Both the position numbers and the translations under genes were made by a program. A stretch of DNA of 64,000 nucleotides from contig NW_014575400.1 in the NCBI RefSeq assembly GCF_000803265.1, forward strand, positions 124,001 to 188,000, written 5' to 3'. This document shows, one piece after another, positions 45,560 through 55,447 of this stretch. This DNA is from Ordospora colligata OC4. Lineage: Eukaryota > Microsporidia > Ordosporidae. The stretch's first letter is position 1; each line of letters starts with the position of its first letter. Under the pieces are notes generated by a model, which saw nothing but the letters and a program-made list of their open reading frames with translations, did no database searches and was not told the DNA's origin.

Positions 45560-46309
45560 TTATTTTCTGATAGATTCTCTGTTTTTGACTGATTGCATGA
45601 TTTTATCACTGATGCTCATATTTTTCTTTGTATTTACTTTTTGAACATCATTGTTGCATCCTCGCCTTACATCAGTAATCTTTTTTTCTAACTCATTCCT
45701 TGTGTTATCAAATAGGCTCATGAAATCATCAATAAACTCCTTGTCTTCAAGCAGTCTAAGCTTACCTTTGAGATAAACCTGGCTTTCAGAGTCGATGTAA
45801 CCATTATCTATGCTTTCAGGCACATAACTTATCCATAAACTACTTATATCATTGTATTTTTTCAGAAAATCAATATGCTTCTTTTCAGGACTTCCAAATA
45901 CCTTATACTGAGGTGTACTTTCAACAAGATACTTTTTGACATACTTCAGTCCATAGTGTTTTGGCGTTATTGTCTTTTTGAAGGCATACATGCATGGCGC
46001 TTTTGTTTTCAGACATCCTATCAAAGTCAAGCTTTCATTTGGAACAGTACCTAGAATGTATGTTGGGCAAAAGTCTCTTTTCAATGTGATTATCGAACAT
46101 AAATACACAAGAACATCATGTCCTATGAACTTTAAGCCATGCTGATGCACAGAAACAGGATCACTGATGGTTCTGGTGAAATGAGGTATGAAAGGGCGCA
46201 ACAGCACAACCTTTCCATTCAATTCCTTTCTTTTGTTGTTAATTATTGAAAAGCACAAGATGAGCACCACAGCAACAAACAACAATTCATACAGCATATG
46301 AGAATGCAT
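45560..46309 (-). CDS. Membrane-anchored protein, 249 aa
   Basis: CCC directly before the ATG. Single N-terminal hydrophobic helix (MLYELLFVAVVLILCFSII), then a soluble domain with a beta-rich centre and a basic, helical C-terminus (NELEKKITDVRRGCNNDVQKV). No motif recognised. Lies between two tRNA genes. Confidence 0.65.
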   Translation of the reverse strand: MHSHMLYELLFVAVVLILCFSIINNKRKELNGKVVLLRPFIPHFTRTISDPVSVHQHGLKFIGHDVLVYLCSIITLKRDFCPTYILGTVPNESLTLIGCLKTKAPCMYAFKKTITPKHYGLKYVKKYLVESTPQYKVFGSPEKKHIDFLKKYNDISSLWISYVPESIDNGYIDSESQVYLKGKLRLLEDKEFIDDFMSLFDNTRNELEKKITDVRRGCNNDVQKVNTKKNMSISDKIMQSVKNRESIRK

Positions 46310-46393
46310 GGGTGCTACATTTTGAAATCAGATTTACTTGTAAGCAATGTACTTGTACAATCGCAACATAATACACTCCACAAAATTAGTGGA

Positions 46394-46465
46394 GCCCCGT
46401 TAGCTCAGTGGTAGAGCATTAGGCTTTTAACCTAAGGGTCGTGGGTTCGATACCCCCACGGGGCG
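46394..46465 (+). tRNA. tRNA-Lys (UUU)
   Basis: 72 nt. Acceptor GCCCCGT pairs with ACGGGGC; anticodon stem TTAGG/CCTAA with loop CTTTTAA gives anticodon TTT. Standard D-arm (TAGCTCAGTGGTAGAGC) and T-arm (GTGGG-TTCGATA-CCCCC). No intron. Confidence 0.96.
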
Positions 46466-46466
46466 C

Positions 46467-46472
46467 TTTTTT
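46467..46472 (+). terminator. RNA polymerase III T-run after tRNA-Lys
   Basis: TTTTTT one base after the tRNA. Confidence 0.75.
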
Positions 46473-46564
46473 AGGTACCATCATACGAAACATATTCATA
46501 TACATCAATAAAACAACATCTGTTATTCACATCTTTATTTTGTTCTATGTATGCTACAATAAAA

Positions 46565-47164
46565 CTATTCATCGGTTAGCAGATACTTGCAATACTCAAC
46601 AACCTCTACAATCTCATACAACCTCTCGTCAAACGCCTTTTCAAGAGATTCTACTTGTTTTAGCATCCGTCTTATATTTATTTTCTCCTGCTCATGTGTA
46701 TTTCTTAACTGCTGTACTTCTCTCTTTAGTTCACTTGTGCTTTCCTCATTGTTTATCAGATCTCTTCGAAGTGCCTGGATATACGTTCTCAGTCGTTGCT
46801 CATTAGACTTGAGTCTGTTAATCTCTTCATATGCATTGCAATTACACCGTTCATTAGTGCTTGTGGGCCCATGTAGCTCTTCAGTACTACTACTATACCT
46901 GATTGCAATTGAAGGAATTGCCTCTTCAGAAAAACTCATGACATCGTCATTCTCGCTATGTGTGTGTTGCTGTAACTGTGGTCCATGATCTGAAATCTGC
47001 ACTAATGAGCTCAGATTAGCAATTGAATCAGAGATGTATTTTGTGATTCCTTGCGATCCGTTCATACAAGGATATCTACTTCTGCGTGATTTAACATAAG
47101 TAAGTATATCATACACCAGTATTAAACAATTTAAGAGCAATCCAACGGATTCTATCATACACAT
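46565..47164 (-). CDS. Membrane-associated coiled-coil protein, 199 aa
   Basis: N-terminal hydrophobic segment (MIESVGLLLNCLILVYDIL), a Ser-rich middle, and a long coiled coil from about residue 110 (YEEINRLKSNEQRLRTYIQALRRD...). Golgin or tether-like architecture; no family motif. The start has no CCC signal; the second Met (MIESV) is equally possible. Confidence 0.55.
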   Translation of the reverse strand: MCMIESVGLLLNCLILVYDILTYVKSRRSRYPCMNGSQGITKYISDSIANLSSLVQISDHGPQLQQHTHSENDDVMSFSEEAIPSIAIRYSSSTEELHGPTSTNERCNCNAYEEINRLKSNEQRLRTYIQALRRDLINNEESTSELKREVQQLRNTHEQEKINIRRMLKQVESLEKAFDERLYEIVEVVEYCKYLLTDE

Positions 47165-47212
47165 ATATACACCGAGCTAATGAACAGAAATCAAACTCAC
47201 TAATAAATATGC

Positions 47213-47217
47213 AAAAA
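47213..47217 (-). terminator. RNA polymerase III T-run after 5S rRNA
   Basis: Five T on the minus strand immediately after the 5S 3' end. Confidence 0.75.
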
Positions 47218-47333
47218 GTTGCAGCACCCAGGATTCCCGAGTGGTCTCCCAACTCAGTACTAACCAGGCTCGTACAGGCTTAACTTCGGAGATCTGACGA
47301 GTTCCAGTGCTTTTCCGTAGATATGGCCGCAAC
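47218..47333 (-). rRNA. 5S ribosomal RNA
   Basis: 116 nt. Minus strand begins GTTGCGGCCATATCTACGG and includes the conserved AGCACTGGAACTCGTCAGATCTCCGAAGTTAAGC block and GTACTGAGTTGGGAGACC (internal control region). The two ends pair (GTTGCGGC with GCTGCAAC). A single dispersed copy rather than a cluster. Confidence 0.96.
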
Positions 47334-47623
47334 TGTCACTTTTACACATGCGATACATATACTGCTCATAATATACACATAAAATAATTCACTTAAATCA
47401 TCATTATATTCATGTACACTTTAATACTATCCTTATATAAACATATAACCCAAATCATCATTTACTCAATACTCATTCATTCCAGCACATATTACCTTAC
47501 TTCATCATTACCTTACATAAATACGTTAATATTATCTTCAATACATACACTTCAATATTTCCTACTCACCACCATTCTCTTTCATATACACTCCAACACA
47601 TTAATATCATCAAACATTTATTC
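47334..47623. other. Spacer between 5S rRNA and the P5 ATPase 3' end
   Basis: 290 bp, T/A/C-rich on the top strand with repeated TCATT and CTTCAATA words. I see no gene or RNA in it. Confidence 0.5.
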
Positions 47624-50600
47624 TCAATCACTTCCCTCACTATCATCTCCACACTGCCTTTTGCCTTTCAACATCTTTGAAATCAACGGCTGTACAACAA
47701 ACACCGCAATCGCAATAACCGCTATGGATAAAACAACCATCACAAACTCACTCATTCCGATCTTTACAAACTTATACTCAGGAAGCCACTCCATAGCAAC
47801 ATCCGGATACTTATAAACACCAACAAGCAAAAGAAAATTCACAGAAATCATTCCAATCGCAAACACCTTGAAAATCATATTACTTGCTGAGTCTTGACAA
47901 TGAGGCTTATTGTTGTTCAGGTACATTCCATTCAGAATATACATAAACACTGTTCCAAAAAAAACAAGCTCTCCAGATACAGTCTCAACACTCAGAAATG
48001 CACTGGGCTTCTCATATATTGACAGCAACAACAATATAACACCCTCGACAGCAACAGTAATGCACAAAGGTATTGAGCTCGACTTCGTCGTAAGAAAAAC
48101 ATTCGGCCGTGTCGGAAATATCTTCTTGGAGGCCTTCGATCGCGTAAGCACATATGCAATAGGTACAGAAACAAACAAATCCCCATGCATCGTCTGCAAA
48201 TCACTCAGGAACTTCCTTCTAATAATCAGAAATACCAACGCCATATATGCAACCACACATGATGAAATAACATACTTAAAAGTAGCAACCGACGTCACAA
48301 ATGCAGACCGTCCCTCCCGGATAAGATCAATCACAGATCCTATCTCAGAAGACATAAAATTTGCTGCAAGACTCGCCTCATTATGCGCAAGCGCAAGACC
48401 CACATCCGCACTACTAAGTGCTCCACTATCATTCGCCCCATCTCCACAGAACATAACCACACGTCCTCTTGCTTGTAGATTCTCCACAAGAGCTTTCTTC
48501 TGTCCAGGGTTGAACCTTGCAAACACAGCCCCACGTTCTAGAATAAACTGGAAGTAATGAGTGTTTCTGAAAAAATCAAATTCCCTTCCTTCACAAGCAA
48601 CTACAAAGTCCGTACTCGATCCCCGATCATTCTCTCTATACAGGCTCAGCCTCACCTTGTCAAAAGTAAATTCTTCCTCATCTCCAACACACAGCCATTC
48701 CACATCAAAAATAGAATCTGCATTCTCCTCAATCACAGGAAATATGACTGGCATAAACTCTTCAATAATTCCACATTCCCTACCAACAGATATCGCAGTC
48801 AGAATATTATCTCCAGTACACATTAAATTTCTAATCTTTGCCTCATTCAGCTCGTCAATCGTCCTCCTTGAATCAGCTTTAAGCTTATTAGAAAACACCA
48901 CAAGAGCAAGGAAATTTAGTTCAGATTCATCCGTGCTTCTGTCTATACTTTCAGATACATCCTTATATGCCAATGAAATCACTCTATACCCACCCAATGA
49001 GTACTCTCTAACCTTCTCTTCATATCCATTCGGCACACTTTTCAGAACTGAGCGTATAGACTCAGGAGATCCTTTCGAAAAAATACTCTTCTTATTTGTA
49101 TACTCCACTACCACACTCATCCTTCGTATAACAGAGTCAAATTCATAACTCTTTACTATTGTCACATTAATCTCCTCATTAATCTCCTGTTCATGCGATC
49201 CTTCATCCCTTAAACTCATCTCATCAGAAGTCTCACGCTCCCATACTCTTTCAAGTCCAAGACTTGTCGGATACGCATCCTGAATCTCCTCGTCGCTCAT
49301 TACGTGTGTTCCTTTTCTGCCTTTCTGATAATACACTGTGCCATTAGTATCATTGTACTCCTTAAGAATCGGACCATATACCTTGCTGTGCCCACCAACA
49401 ACTACACTTCGCAGGTTTTCATGCTGCACAAGCCTAGATGACGAAAAAATAAACATCTTTAGATCCAGAGAGTCACCAGAATACTTCCCGTCCAGCTCAT
49501 AAACAAGATGGCACGTGCTCAGTCCAATCCTGGCCTTAATGTCCACCTTCTCAATCTCGCTCGTAGGCTTCTGTAAATCATCAATACACAGTATATCAAG
49601 TCCTTCACACGTCAACGTTCCTGTCTTGTCAAATACCACAGTATCAACCCTTCCAGCCAAGTTAATCCTATCAAGACTGCTGCAATGTATATTCCTCCTC
49701 AACAGCTTCTTGTAGCATAACTGTGTCCCAAGCCTAAGATATATCGGAAGTGCTGGATTGGCAAGTGTAAAAAACAAATCAATGCTGTATGCAACATTCA
49801 TCCTATTGGAAAATCCCATCGCATCAAACACAAAGGCCATGGTTGCAGTCAATACAATAGCAACGCATAAAATACCGAATATTACAAGCTCAGCCTCCTT
49901 AACAAATCTATTAACTACAGGCCTTGCATTTAACATATTCTTCAAAATCTGTCCACGTGCTGTATGGAACCCCGTTCGTAGAACAAGTCCAATCGCAAAG
50001 TTCTCAAATGCATCAATCGACCCCGTAATCCCAACCGTCCTAGGCTTGTTCTTATTCGTCAGATTCCTAACCCTGCATAAATTCCCTCCTCCCATGCATG
50101 CAGACATAGGCATGGTGTTAATACTCTTTAGAACGCCAGTCCCTGAATATATTATCGACTCTTGATCTGCATTCTTATATATCGGTACAGTCTCCCCTGT
50201 AAGAAGGCATTCGTTTGTTATTGCATCTCCTCGTATCACCAATGCATCACACAAAAACTCATCGCATGGCTCAATATATATCACATCCCCAGGATACACT
50301 TCCTGGCTGTCTACCTGCACAAATTGTCCTGTACGAAGTACTCGGACACTCTTTTTCTTTAAAAGTCGTCGCATGCTCATTGAATGACGGATGTCCTCCC
50401 AGTTCGTAAATACAAACGAATACATAACAATAATGCCCATCGCCATTGCATACCTTGCATAATCAATCTCACTCCACACAAGCACACATGCAACATTGGA
50501 CATAAAAGTAACACTCAATGTATTCTTCAAAAGAATGTCAATAATCCCAGGAATAGGCATATTCGTTATATTCTTCCCGTAAAACACATTCCTCAGTATA

Positions 50601-51079
50601 TACTCCGCCATTTCCTTCTCTGGTGACTTTGAAACTTCTCCACTGTAAAACTCCTCAAAGCTCTTTTCAAGTGTCTTTTGCTCTGGTGGGACAATAAATC
50701 TCTTTGCAGACACATCATATATTAATCTGTAAAACTGTGACTCAATTACACGTGCTTTGCCTTCCTGTGAATATCTTTGAAGAGCACACACACCCATCGT
50801 CTCATACAATCTTACATCAATAAACTCTTCTTGCCCATTGTGATGTGTGACTATCACACAATCTGCATCTGAAATGTTACATCGAGAGCTGAGTATGACT
50901 TTCTTGGCACTCCGCACATACTTACAGATCATGTACAGCATCCCAAATGTTGCTACACACAACACATTGTAGAGAAATACAGGCAAGCGTCTTTTGCGCC
51001 CTTCAACATTTACAAAAGGCCTTTCCTGTTTGATTGCTACGAACATTCCAAGGGCGATCAAGATCAACGGATTTTGCAT
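47624..51079 (-). CDS. P5-type ATPase (ATP13A/YPK9-like)
   Basis: Endomembrane P-type pump; P5B members move polyamines out of lysosomes. 1151 aa. TGET in the actuator domain, NPALP in TM4 (P5B normally PPALP, P5A PPELP), phosphorylation site DKTGTLT (about 481), MCTGDNILTAISVGRECGI, GDGANDSGALSSADVGLAL (about 877), and about ten TM segments overall. Start at the ATG at 51079; the longer frame opens with GTG. The first Pro of the TM4 motif is Asn, so substrate handling may differ. Confidence 0.9.
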   Translation of the reverse strand: MQNPLILIALGMFVAIKQERPFVNVEGRKRRLPVFLYNVLCVATFGMLYMICKYVRSAKKVILSSRCNISDADCVIVTHHNGQEEFIDVRLYETMGVCALQRYSQEGKARVIESQFYRLIYDVSAKRFIVPPEQKTLEKSFEEFYSGEVSKSPEKEMAEYILRNVFYGKNITNMPIPGIIDILLKNTLSVTFMSNVACVLVWSEIDYARYAMAMGIIVMYSFVFTNWEDIRHSMSMRRLLKKKSVRVLRTGQFVQVDSQEVYPGDVIYIEPCDEFLCDALVIRGDAITNECLLTGETVPIYKNADQESIIYSGTGVLKSINTMPMSACMGGGNLCRVRNLTNKNKPRTVGITGSIDAFENFAIGLVLRTGFHTARGQILKNMLNARPVVNRFVKEAELVIFGILCVAIVLTATMAFVFDAMGFSNRMNVAYSIDLFFTLANPALPIYLRLGTQLCYKKLLRRNIHCSSLDRINLAGRVDTVVFDKTGTLTCEGLDILCIDDLQKPTSEIEKVDIKARIGLSTCHLVYELDGKYSGDSLDLKMFIFSSSRLVQHENLRSVVVGGHSKVYGPILKEYNDTNGTVYYQKGRKGTHVMSDEEIQDAYPTSLGLERVWERETSDEMSLRDEGSHEQEINEEINVTIVKSYEFDSVIRRMSVVVEYTNKKSIFSKGSPESIRSVLKSVPNGYEEKVREYSLGGYRVISLAYKDVSESIDRSTDESELNFLALVVFSNKLKADSRRTIDELNEAKIRNLMCTGDNILTAISVGRECGIIEEFMPVIFPVIEENADSIFDVEWLCVGDEEEFTFDKVRLSLYRENDRGSSTDFVVACEGREFDFFRNTHYFQFILERGAVFARFNPGQKKALVENLQARGRVVMFCGDGANDSGALSSADVGLALAHNEASLAANFMSSEIGSVIDLIREGRSAFVTSVATFKYVISSCVVAYMALVFLIIRRKFLSDLQTMHGDLFVSVPIAYVLTRSKASKKIFPTRPNVFLTTKSSSIPLCITVAVEGVILLLLSIYEKPSAFLSVETVSGELVFFGTVFMYILNGMYLNNNKPHCQDSASNMIFKVFAIGMISVNFLLLVGVYKYPDVAMEWLPEYKFVKIGMSEFVMVVLSIAVIAIAVFVVQPLISKMLKGKRQCGDDSEGSD

Positions 51080-51388
51080 TCTTATTGATCTGGAAAATAA
51101 GGAGATAACATGCACTGTGTAGAATCACTACATCTACGAATTGTCACTTGTACTCCTCATAAACTAATCTCTTAGGCATGGTTTCAAATATCCGGATCCA
51201 AAACAGAGCATACACAACACCTGATCAAGCAACAAATCGTATTATGTGTTTCACAGTGTACATTCATTAATCAAGGTGTGTTATTGAGCCATAAGTGCAC
51301 CATACATGCCATTCTACATTGTCCAATCAAATTTTATGTGCCACTGCAGAGTGATAAATAAAGCAATGCATGATGGTGTGAATTGCAA

Positions 51389-52183
51389 ATGCCTTTGTTT
51401 TGTTTGGGAAGCTCATATGAACTGGTGCTTGCTGCAAAGGACATATTTGAAAGAAGAAGCTTACTAGTTGATGCGAGCAGAACATCATTGCTTCTTGTGT
51501 TCTCAGGCGCTTTGCTTATGGTGTTCCAGGGTCAAGCGTACAAGAACATTGCACTTTCAATAGTAATTAGATTATCAATGATTGCGATCGATCCAACAAT
51601 ATGCACTAGAATCGTGCAAGCCGATGAAGTTGGAATTCTTTCAAGCATTATCGAAGTTTTCAACAGGGCGTTGTTGAGAGAGTTGTTTTTCTGTGCATTA
51701 TGCATCTGCATAGCATTTGTCACAAACACATGTGTAGTTCCGATTCTATGGTTGATTTCTGCAATTGTTGGATCATCGCTTGCAAATAAGATCTTCACGA
51801 GCGCTTTAGTTGAGACTGGATCCGGAGAGATTGTCTCGCATTTCATATGCTTCTATGCACTTGTTTTGATTGTAGGGAGATTTGAGCAGATTAAGAACGC
51901 ATTTTATGCAGTTTTCTTTAGTTCTATTGGTGTAATGCTGATGTGGATTGTTCTTGAGATTATTTTGAAGCGTGACCTGGGTGTGGATGCAGTAAATCAG
52001 GTGATATGGAAGTCGCCGATTAGGATTTTCAGAATACCACAGGCATATCCATTTATTGCGTTGATGGGGATTGGAGTAGGATTCCAGATGAGGATGAAAG
52101 GGCTGTTTATTGCAATGAAGAAATGGAGACGAAGGATGGCTGTGGTTATTAGAAAGAGCGAGAATAAGATAATAGAGGCTTGA
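51389..52183 (+). CDS. Multi-span membrane protein, 264 aa
   Basis: ATG at 51389 (a TTG lies two codons upstream). About six hydrophobic segments with a basic C-terminal tail (MKKWRRRMAVVIRKSENK). No recognised motif. Upstream, the 273-bp gap 51116-51388 shows no gene. Confidence 0.6.
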   Translation: MPLFCLGSSYELVLAAKDIFERRSLLVDASRTSLLLVFSGALLMVFQGQAYKNIALSIVIRLSMIAIDPTICTRIVQADEVGILSSIIEVFNRALLRELFFCALCICIAFVTNTCVVPILWLISAIVGSSLANKIFTSALVETGSGEIVSHFICFYALVLIVGRFEQIKNAFYAVFFSSIGVMLMWIVLEIILKRDLGVDAVNQVIWKSPIRIFRIPQAYPFIALMGIGVGFQMRMKGLFIAMKKWRRRMAVVIRKSENKIIEA

Positions 52184-52323
52184 GCAACACGGTTGGATGT
52201 GTTGTCAAAACCAATAAATATTTGCATGTTGTATGTGTGTTGGAGTTAGATGTTGAGAATAGTTGTGTTGATGATGTATGAAATGTAGTATGAAAAGCGC
52301 GGTACGGTTTAATATTTTTTGAA

Positions 52324-52395
52324 GGGGGGTTAGCTCAGTGGTAGAGCGCTTGCTTAGCATGTAAGAGGTCGCGGGTTCAACTCCCGCATTCTCCA
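52324..52395 (+). tRNA. tRNA-Ala (AGC)
   Basis: 72 nt. Acceptor GGGGGGT pairs with ATTCTCC (GU pairs tolerated), anticodon stem CTTGC/GTAAG with loop TTAGCAT gives AGC. D-arm TAGCTCAGTGGTAGAGC, T-arm GCGGG-TTCAACT-CCCGC. No intron. Confidence 0.94.
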
Positions 52396-52398
52396 GCC

Positions 52399-52402
52399 TT
52401 TT
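52399..52402 (+). terminator. Short RNA polymerase III T-run after tRNA-Ala
   Basis: TTTT three bases after the tRNA, with a longer T-rich stretch following. Confidence 0.55.
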
Positions 52403-52555
52403 GATTATTTTTGTGTTTATGCATGTTTCTTTGTATTATTTCTTCATGTTTATGTGTGTGCCTTGTATGTTGTTCTATGCTCACAATCTGAAACAGCAAA
52501 CAATCTGATGAAACGGGTTTATTTGAGGCCAGATGCAAGTAAATAAACAATCTTC

Positions 52556-55204
52556 ATGAAGCCAATGTTACTGATGATGCTGTTTGCATTCTCAATCAAC
52601 AAAAGGGTGTTCTATATCAACCTGAAGGATGTCAAGTCTGGAAGTGACTTCCTGAGTCAATTGTTTGAAAAGTCAGGCATCCTCAATACCATATCAAGTA
52701 CAAAAAGCAGTCTTGGTGAGTCACCAGATGCTGCTGTACCTACAGGACAGGATGATCAAGCAGAACAACAACCACTTGATCAAAAACCTGCAGATCAAGC
52801 TGATGAACCAAAATCAGGCAAAGCCAAACAAGATGAGCAACAAGCATCAGAAAAGACACTCTCAAACAAAAAAGATACATCAGCAGAGCAGAGCAAACAA
52901 AAGACTGATCAAGAAACACAAGCTACTGATGAACAAAAGGTTAAAGAAAAAGAAGCACAGAAAGTAAAAGATAAAGAAGAAGAAGAAGCTGAAGCTGAAA
53001 AGAAAAAACAAGAAAAGCAAGCCAAGGACGAACAGAAAGCAAAAGACAAGGAAGAACAGAAAGTAAAAGATAAACAAAAACAAGAAAAGACCGAACAAGA
53101 AAAGCAAGCCAAGGACGAACAGAAAGCTAAAGAAAAAGAGGAGCAGAAAAAAAAAGATAAGGAAGAAGCAGAAAAAAAGAAGCAAGAAAAAAAGGACAAA
53201 GATGAACAGAAAGCTAAAGAAAAAGAGCAACAGAAATCCAAGAAACAAACACAAGAAAGTAATAAAAGCGAAGCAGACAAAAACAATCAATCTGAACAAG
53301 CAGATAACAAAAAACAAGATAAGCAAAGTGTAACACGTGACATTAAAAAAGATGCTAGTAAAGAGCCAAGTACTGTTACATCTGCAGATTCAAAGAACAA
53401 AACACAAGCAAGTAATAAAGCTCCACAAACCAAAAAGAACGATGAAAGCATAAATTCAGTCCTTGAAAAATCAATTTCAGATGGTTCATCAATTACTACA
53501 TCAAGTATGAACACATCAAATAAGATTCACACATTAGTTACTAGCATTGGAAGCATTGAGTCTATACCATCGTCAATTATGTCAGAATCAGTGCCATCAA
53601 CAGTATCTGCACCTTTGATCTCATCAATGTCACTTTCTTCTGCATCTATGAATTCTATGACCTCATCAATATCTTCAGCAATTATGTCTTCAATGGCATC
53701 AGCTTCTATTATGTCACACAGCATTTCTGCTGCTCCTCAATCAACGATATCTTCTCTGATGAAAAAGATGCCTGAAATAGAAAAAGTTAAGGAGCTCAGC
53801 CCGTCAGACATTAATAAAATCTTGGAAAGTTGTGAAGACTGCGAAAGAGTCGATCAGGTGTTGGTATACAGAAATGGTGATTCTTTCACGGACTACTCCG
53901 GAAATATAAAATTTGAAGAACGAGATGGAAAGCTAGTCGATGCATCAGGATTGTTCATTGGCAAAGACTGTGGATGCCCAAAAGAAGAGATTCCAGAAAT
54001 GGGCAAACTATCTGAGACAGGATTGTATCAGGATAAACAGGTTAGCAGCCAGAGCTGCCAGAAACAAGCAAATGCCATTGAAAAGATATACTCTTCAGTG
54101 GATGTCATCCAGAGTCAAAGCATGGCAATGTCTATCCATTCAGAGTCCACTTACTCAAGTGTGATGCCAATATCGAATACAACAGGAAGTGCATTATCTG
54201 GGTCTGTTTCATCTTCCGTTAGTATTCCAAGCAGTGTGTCCAGTAATACATCATCAAGTAGTTCAGGTTCAAGCGGTACATCTCCTTCAAGTATTTCACA
54301 AACTACAAGTGTTATGCAGTCTTCACCAGCAACAAGTGCATCCTCCACATCTAATGCTACACAAACATCTAACATTGCACAGGCAAGTACGAACAATCAA
54401 CAATCAACACAACCTGTCGCAAATACCAATTCAGTAATTTCAAACAGTCCACAGGCGCCATCACCTAGTGTTGCAATGCTGCCTGAAACAGTTCAGCAAG
54501 CTCCAGTGGCAACTATTTTATCACAACCCAGTAATATAAATGCACAAGCGATTGAATTGCAGGATACAAACAAAGGCTCGCATACACAAAATAAGCCATG
54601 CAGTGTATCACCAAGCATATCCATTAAGGCCATAAAGGTTAAGTACAATGACAGTTGCAAGGATGAATCTGATGTCGATGATTGTAAGAAGACGATTGAA
54701 CCTGAAAGAATAAATGAAGTAACAATAACAGCACCACCAGAGACAATAACAAAAACCGAAAAGATTGAGCTTCCTCCAACTACAATTATAAAGGAACTGA
54801 CGATCGTCAAGCCACCATGCACCATTGAAAAAGAAGTGATAATCACACAAGAGATTACACAAGAACCAGAAATAATCGTAGAGCAGAAGACTGTAATTAA
54901 GCCAACAACAATTGTTGAATACAAGACAATCGAAATCACAACCACGGCAACAGAGATCATGCATGAGACAACAACAGTTACACAAACAAAGGAAGCAGAA
55001 GTTCCTATATCGACTGTTTACGTGGAGGCATTAAGGAAGACAAAGATACCTGATGAGGGATATGTGAAAACGATCAACACCACTATAATACTTGAAGATC
55101 CTGAGGAGATGCCTGAAGAGATAGAATGTGAGGAGGAATGCGAATGCCAGGGAGATAAATGCATGAATCCATGTGGCAAGATACGGTGTGTGTCTTCTGA
55201 ATAG
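52556..55204 (+). CDS. Secreted low-complexity protein A of the tandem trio (spore-wall/polar-tube candidate)
   Basis: 882 aa. Hydrophobic N-terminus (MLLMMLFAFSI). Residues ~60-250 are Lys/Glu/Gln repeats (KDKEEQKxKEK-type), ~300-400 Ser/Met-rich, then a shared module at ~433-493 (VLVYRNGDSFTDYSGNIKFEERDGKLVDASGLF..GKDCGCPK) flanked by Cys pairs (ESCEDCE, SQSCQ). Next a Ser/Thr/Gln region, and a C-terminal part with repeats of the type EVTITAPPETITKTEKIELPPTTI, ending in a Cys-rich tail (CEEECECQGDKCMNPCGKIRCVSSE). Such Lys- and Ser-rich secreted proteins with terminal Cys are typical of polar-tube and spore-wall proteins. The exact family (PTP or SWP) is not recognised. Confidence 0.75.
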   Translation: MKPMLLMMLFAFSINKRVFYINLKDVKSGSDFLSQLFEKSGILNTISSTKSSLGESPDAAVPTGQDDQAEQQPLDQKPADQADEPKSGKAKQDEQQASEKTLSNKKDTSAEQSKQKTDQETQATDEQKVKEKEAQKVKDKEEEEAEAEKKKQEKQAKDEQKAKDKEEQKVKDKQKQEKTEQEKQAKDEQKAKEKEEQKKKDKEEAEKKKQEKKDKDEQKAKEKEQQKSKKQTQESNKSEADKNNQSEQADNKKQDKQSVTRDIKKDASKEPSTVTSADSKNKTQASNKAPQTKKNDESINSVLEKSISDGSSITTSSMNTSNKIHTLVTSIGSIESIPSSIMSESVPSTVSAPLISSMSLSSASMNSMTSSISSAIMSSMASASIMSHSISAAPQSTISSLMKKMPEIEKVKELSPSDINKILESCEDCERVDQVLVYRNGDSFTDYSGNIKFEERDGKLVDASGLFIGKDCGCPKEEIPEMGKLSETGLYQDKQVSSQSCQKQANAIEKIYSSVDVIQSQSMAMSIHSESTYSSVMPISNTTGSALSGSVSSSVSIPSSVSSNTSSSSSGSSGTSPSSISQTTSVMQSSPATSASSTSNATQTSNIAQASTNNQQSTQPVANTNSVISNSPQAPSPSVAMLPETVQQAPVATILSQPSNINAQAIELQDTNKGSHTQNKPCSVSPSISIKAIKVKYNDSCKDESDVDDCKKTIEPERINEVTITAPPETITKTEKIELPPTTIIKELTIVKPPCTIEKEVIITQEITQEPEIIVEQKTVIKPTTIVEYKTIEITTTATEIMHETTTVTQTKEAEVPISTVYVEALRKTKIPDEGYVKTINTTIILEDPEEMPEEIECEEECECQGDKCMNPCGKIRCVSSE

Positions 55205-55447
55205 ATACTGGATCTGAGTTGAATTAAATTGATATAATATCTGAGTTCTTGAAAAGTCTAATGATTTATGATATAATACCTGAGTTTTTTAAAAAGTCAA
55301 TGGTTTATGCATGGTTAGAATCAAAGAATTTCCATCTAGGAAGTAAATCACATAACTGAAAGATTTGACGGATATCAACAGTAAAACATGTTTTGATGTG
55401 ATAACTTGAAACAAATGAGATATAAGCAATGTTTTTGCGAAACATAA
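55205..55447. other. Spacer between secreted genes A and B
   Basis: 243 bp, AT-rich, dominated at its start by a 39-bp tandem duplication. No gene seen. Confidence 0.6.
55231..55308 (+). repeat. 39-bp tandem duplication
   Basis: Two consecutive 39-nt copies (55231-55269 and 55270-55308), each starting GATATAATA(T/C)CTGAGTT and ending AATG(A/G)TTTAT, with scattered mismatches. Confidence 0.8.

Noticed and set aside
52880..53326. 148-codon Phe/Leu-rich antisense frame in gene A
   Set aside because: Reverse complement of a Lys/Glu repeat; not a membrane protein.
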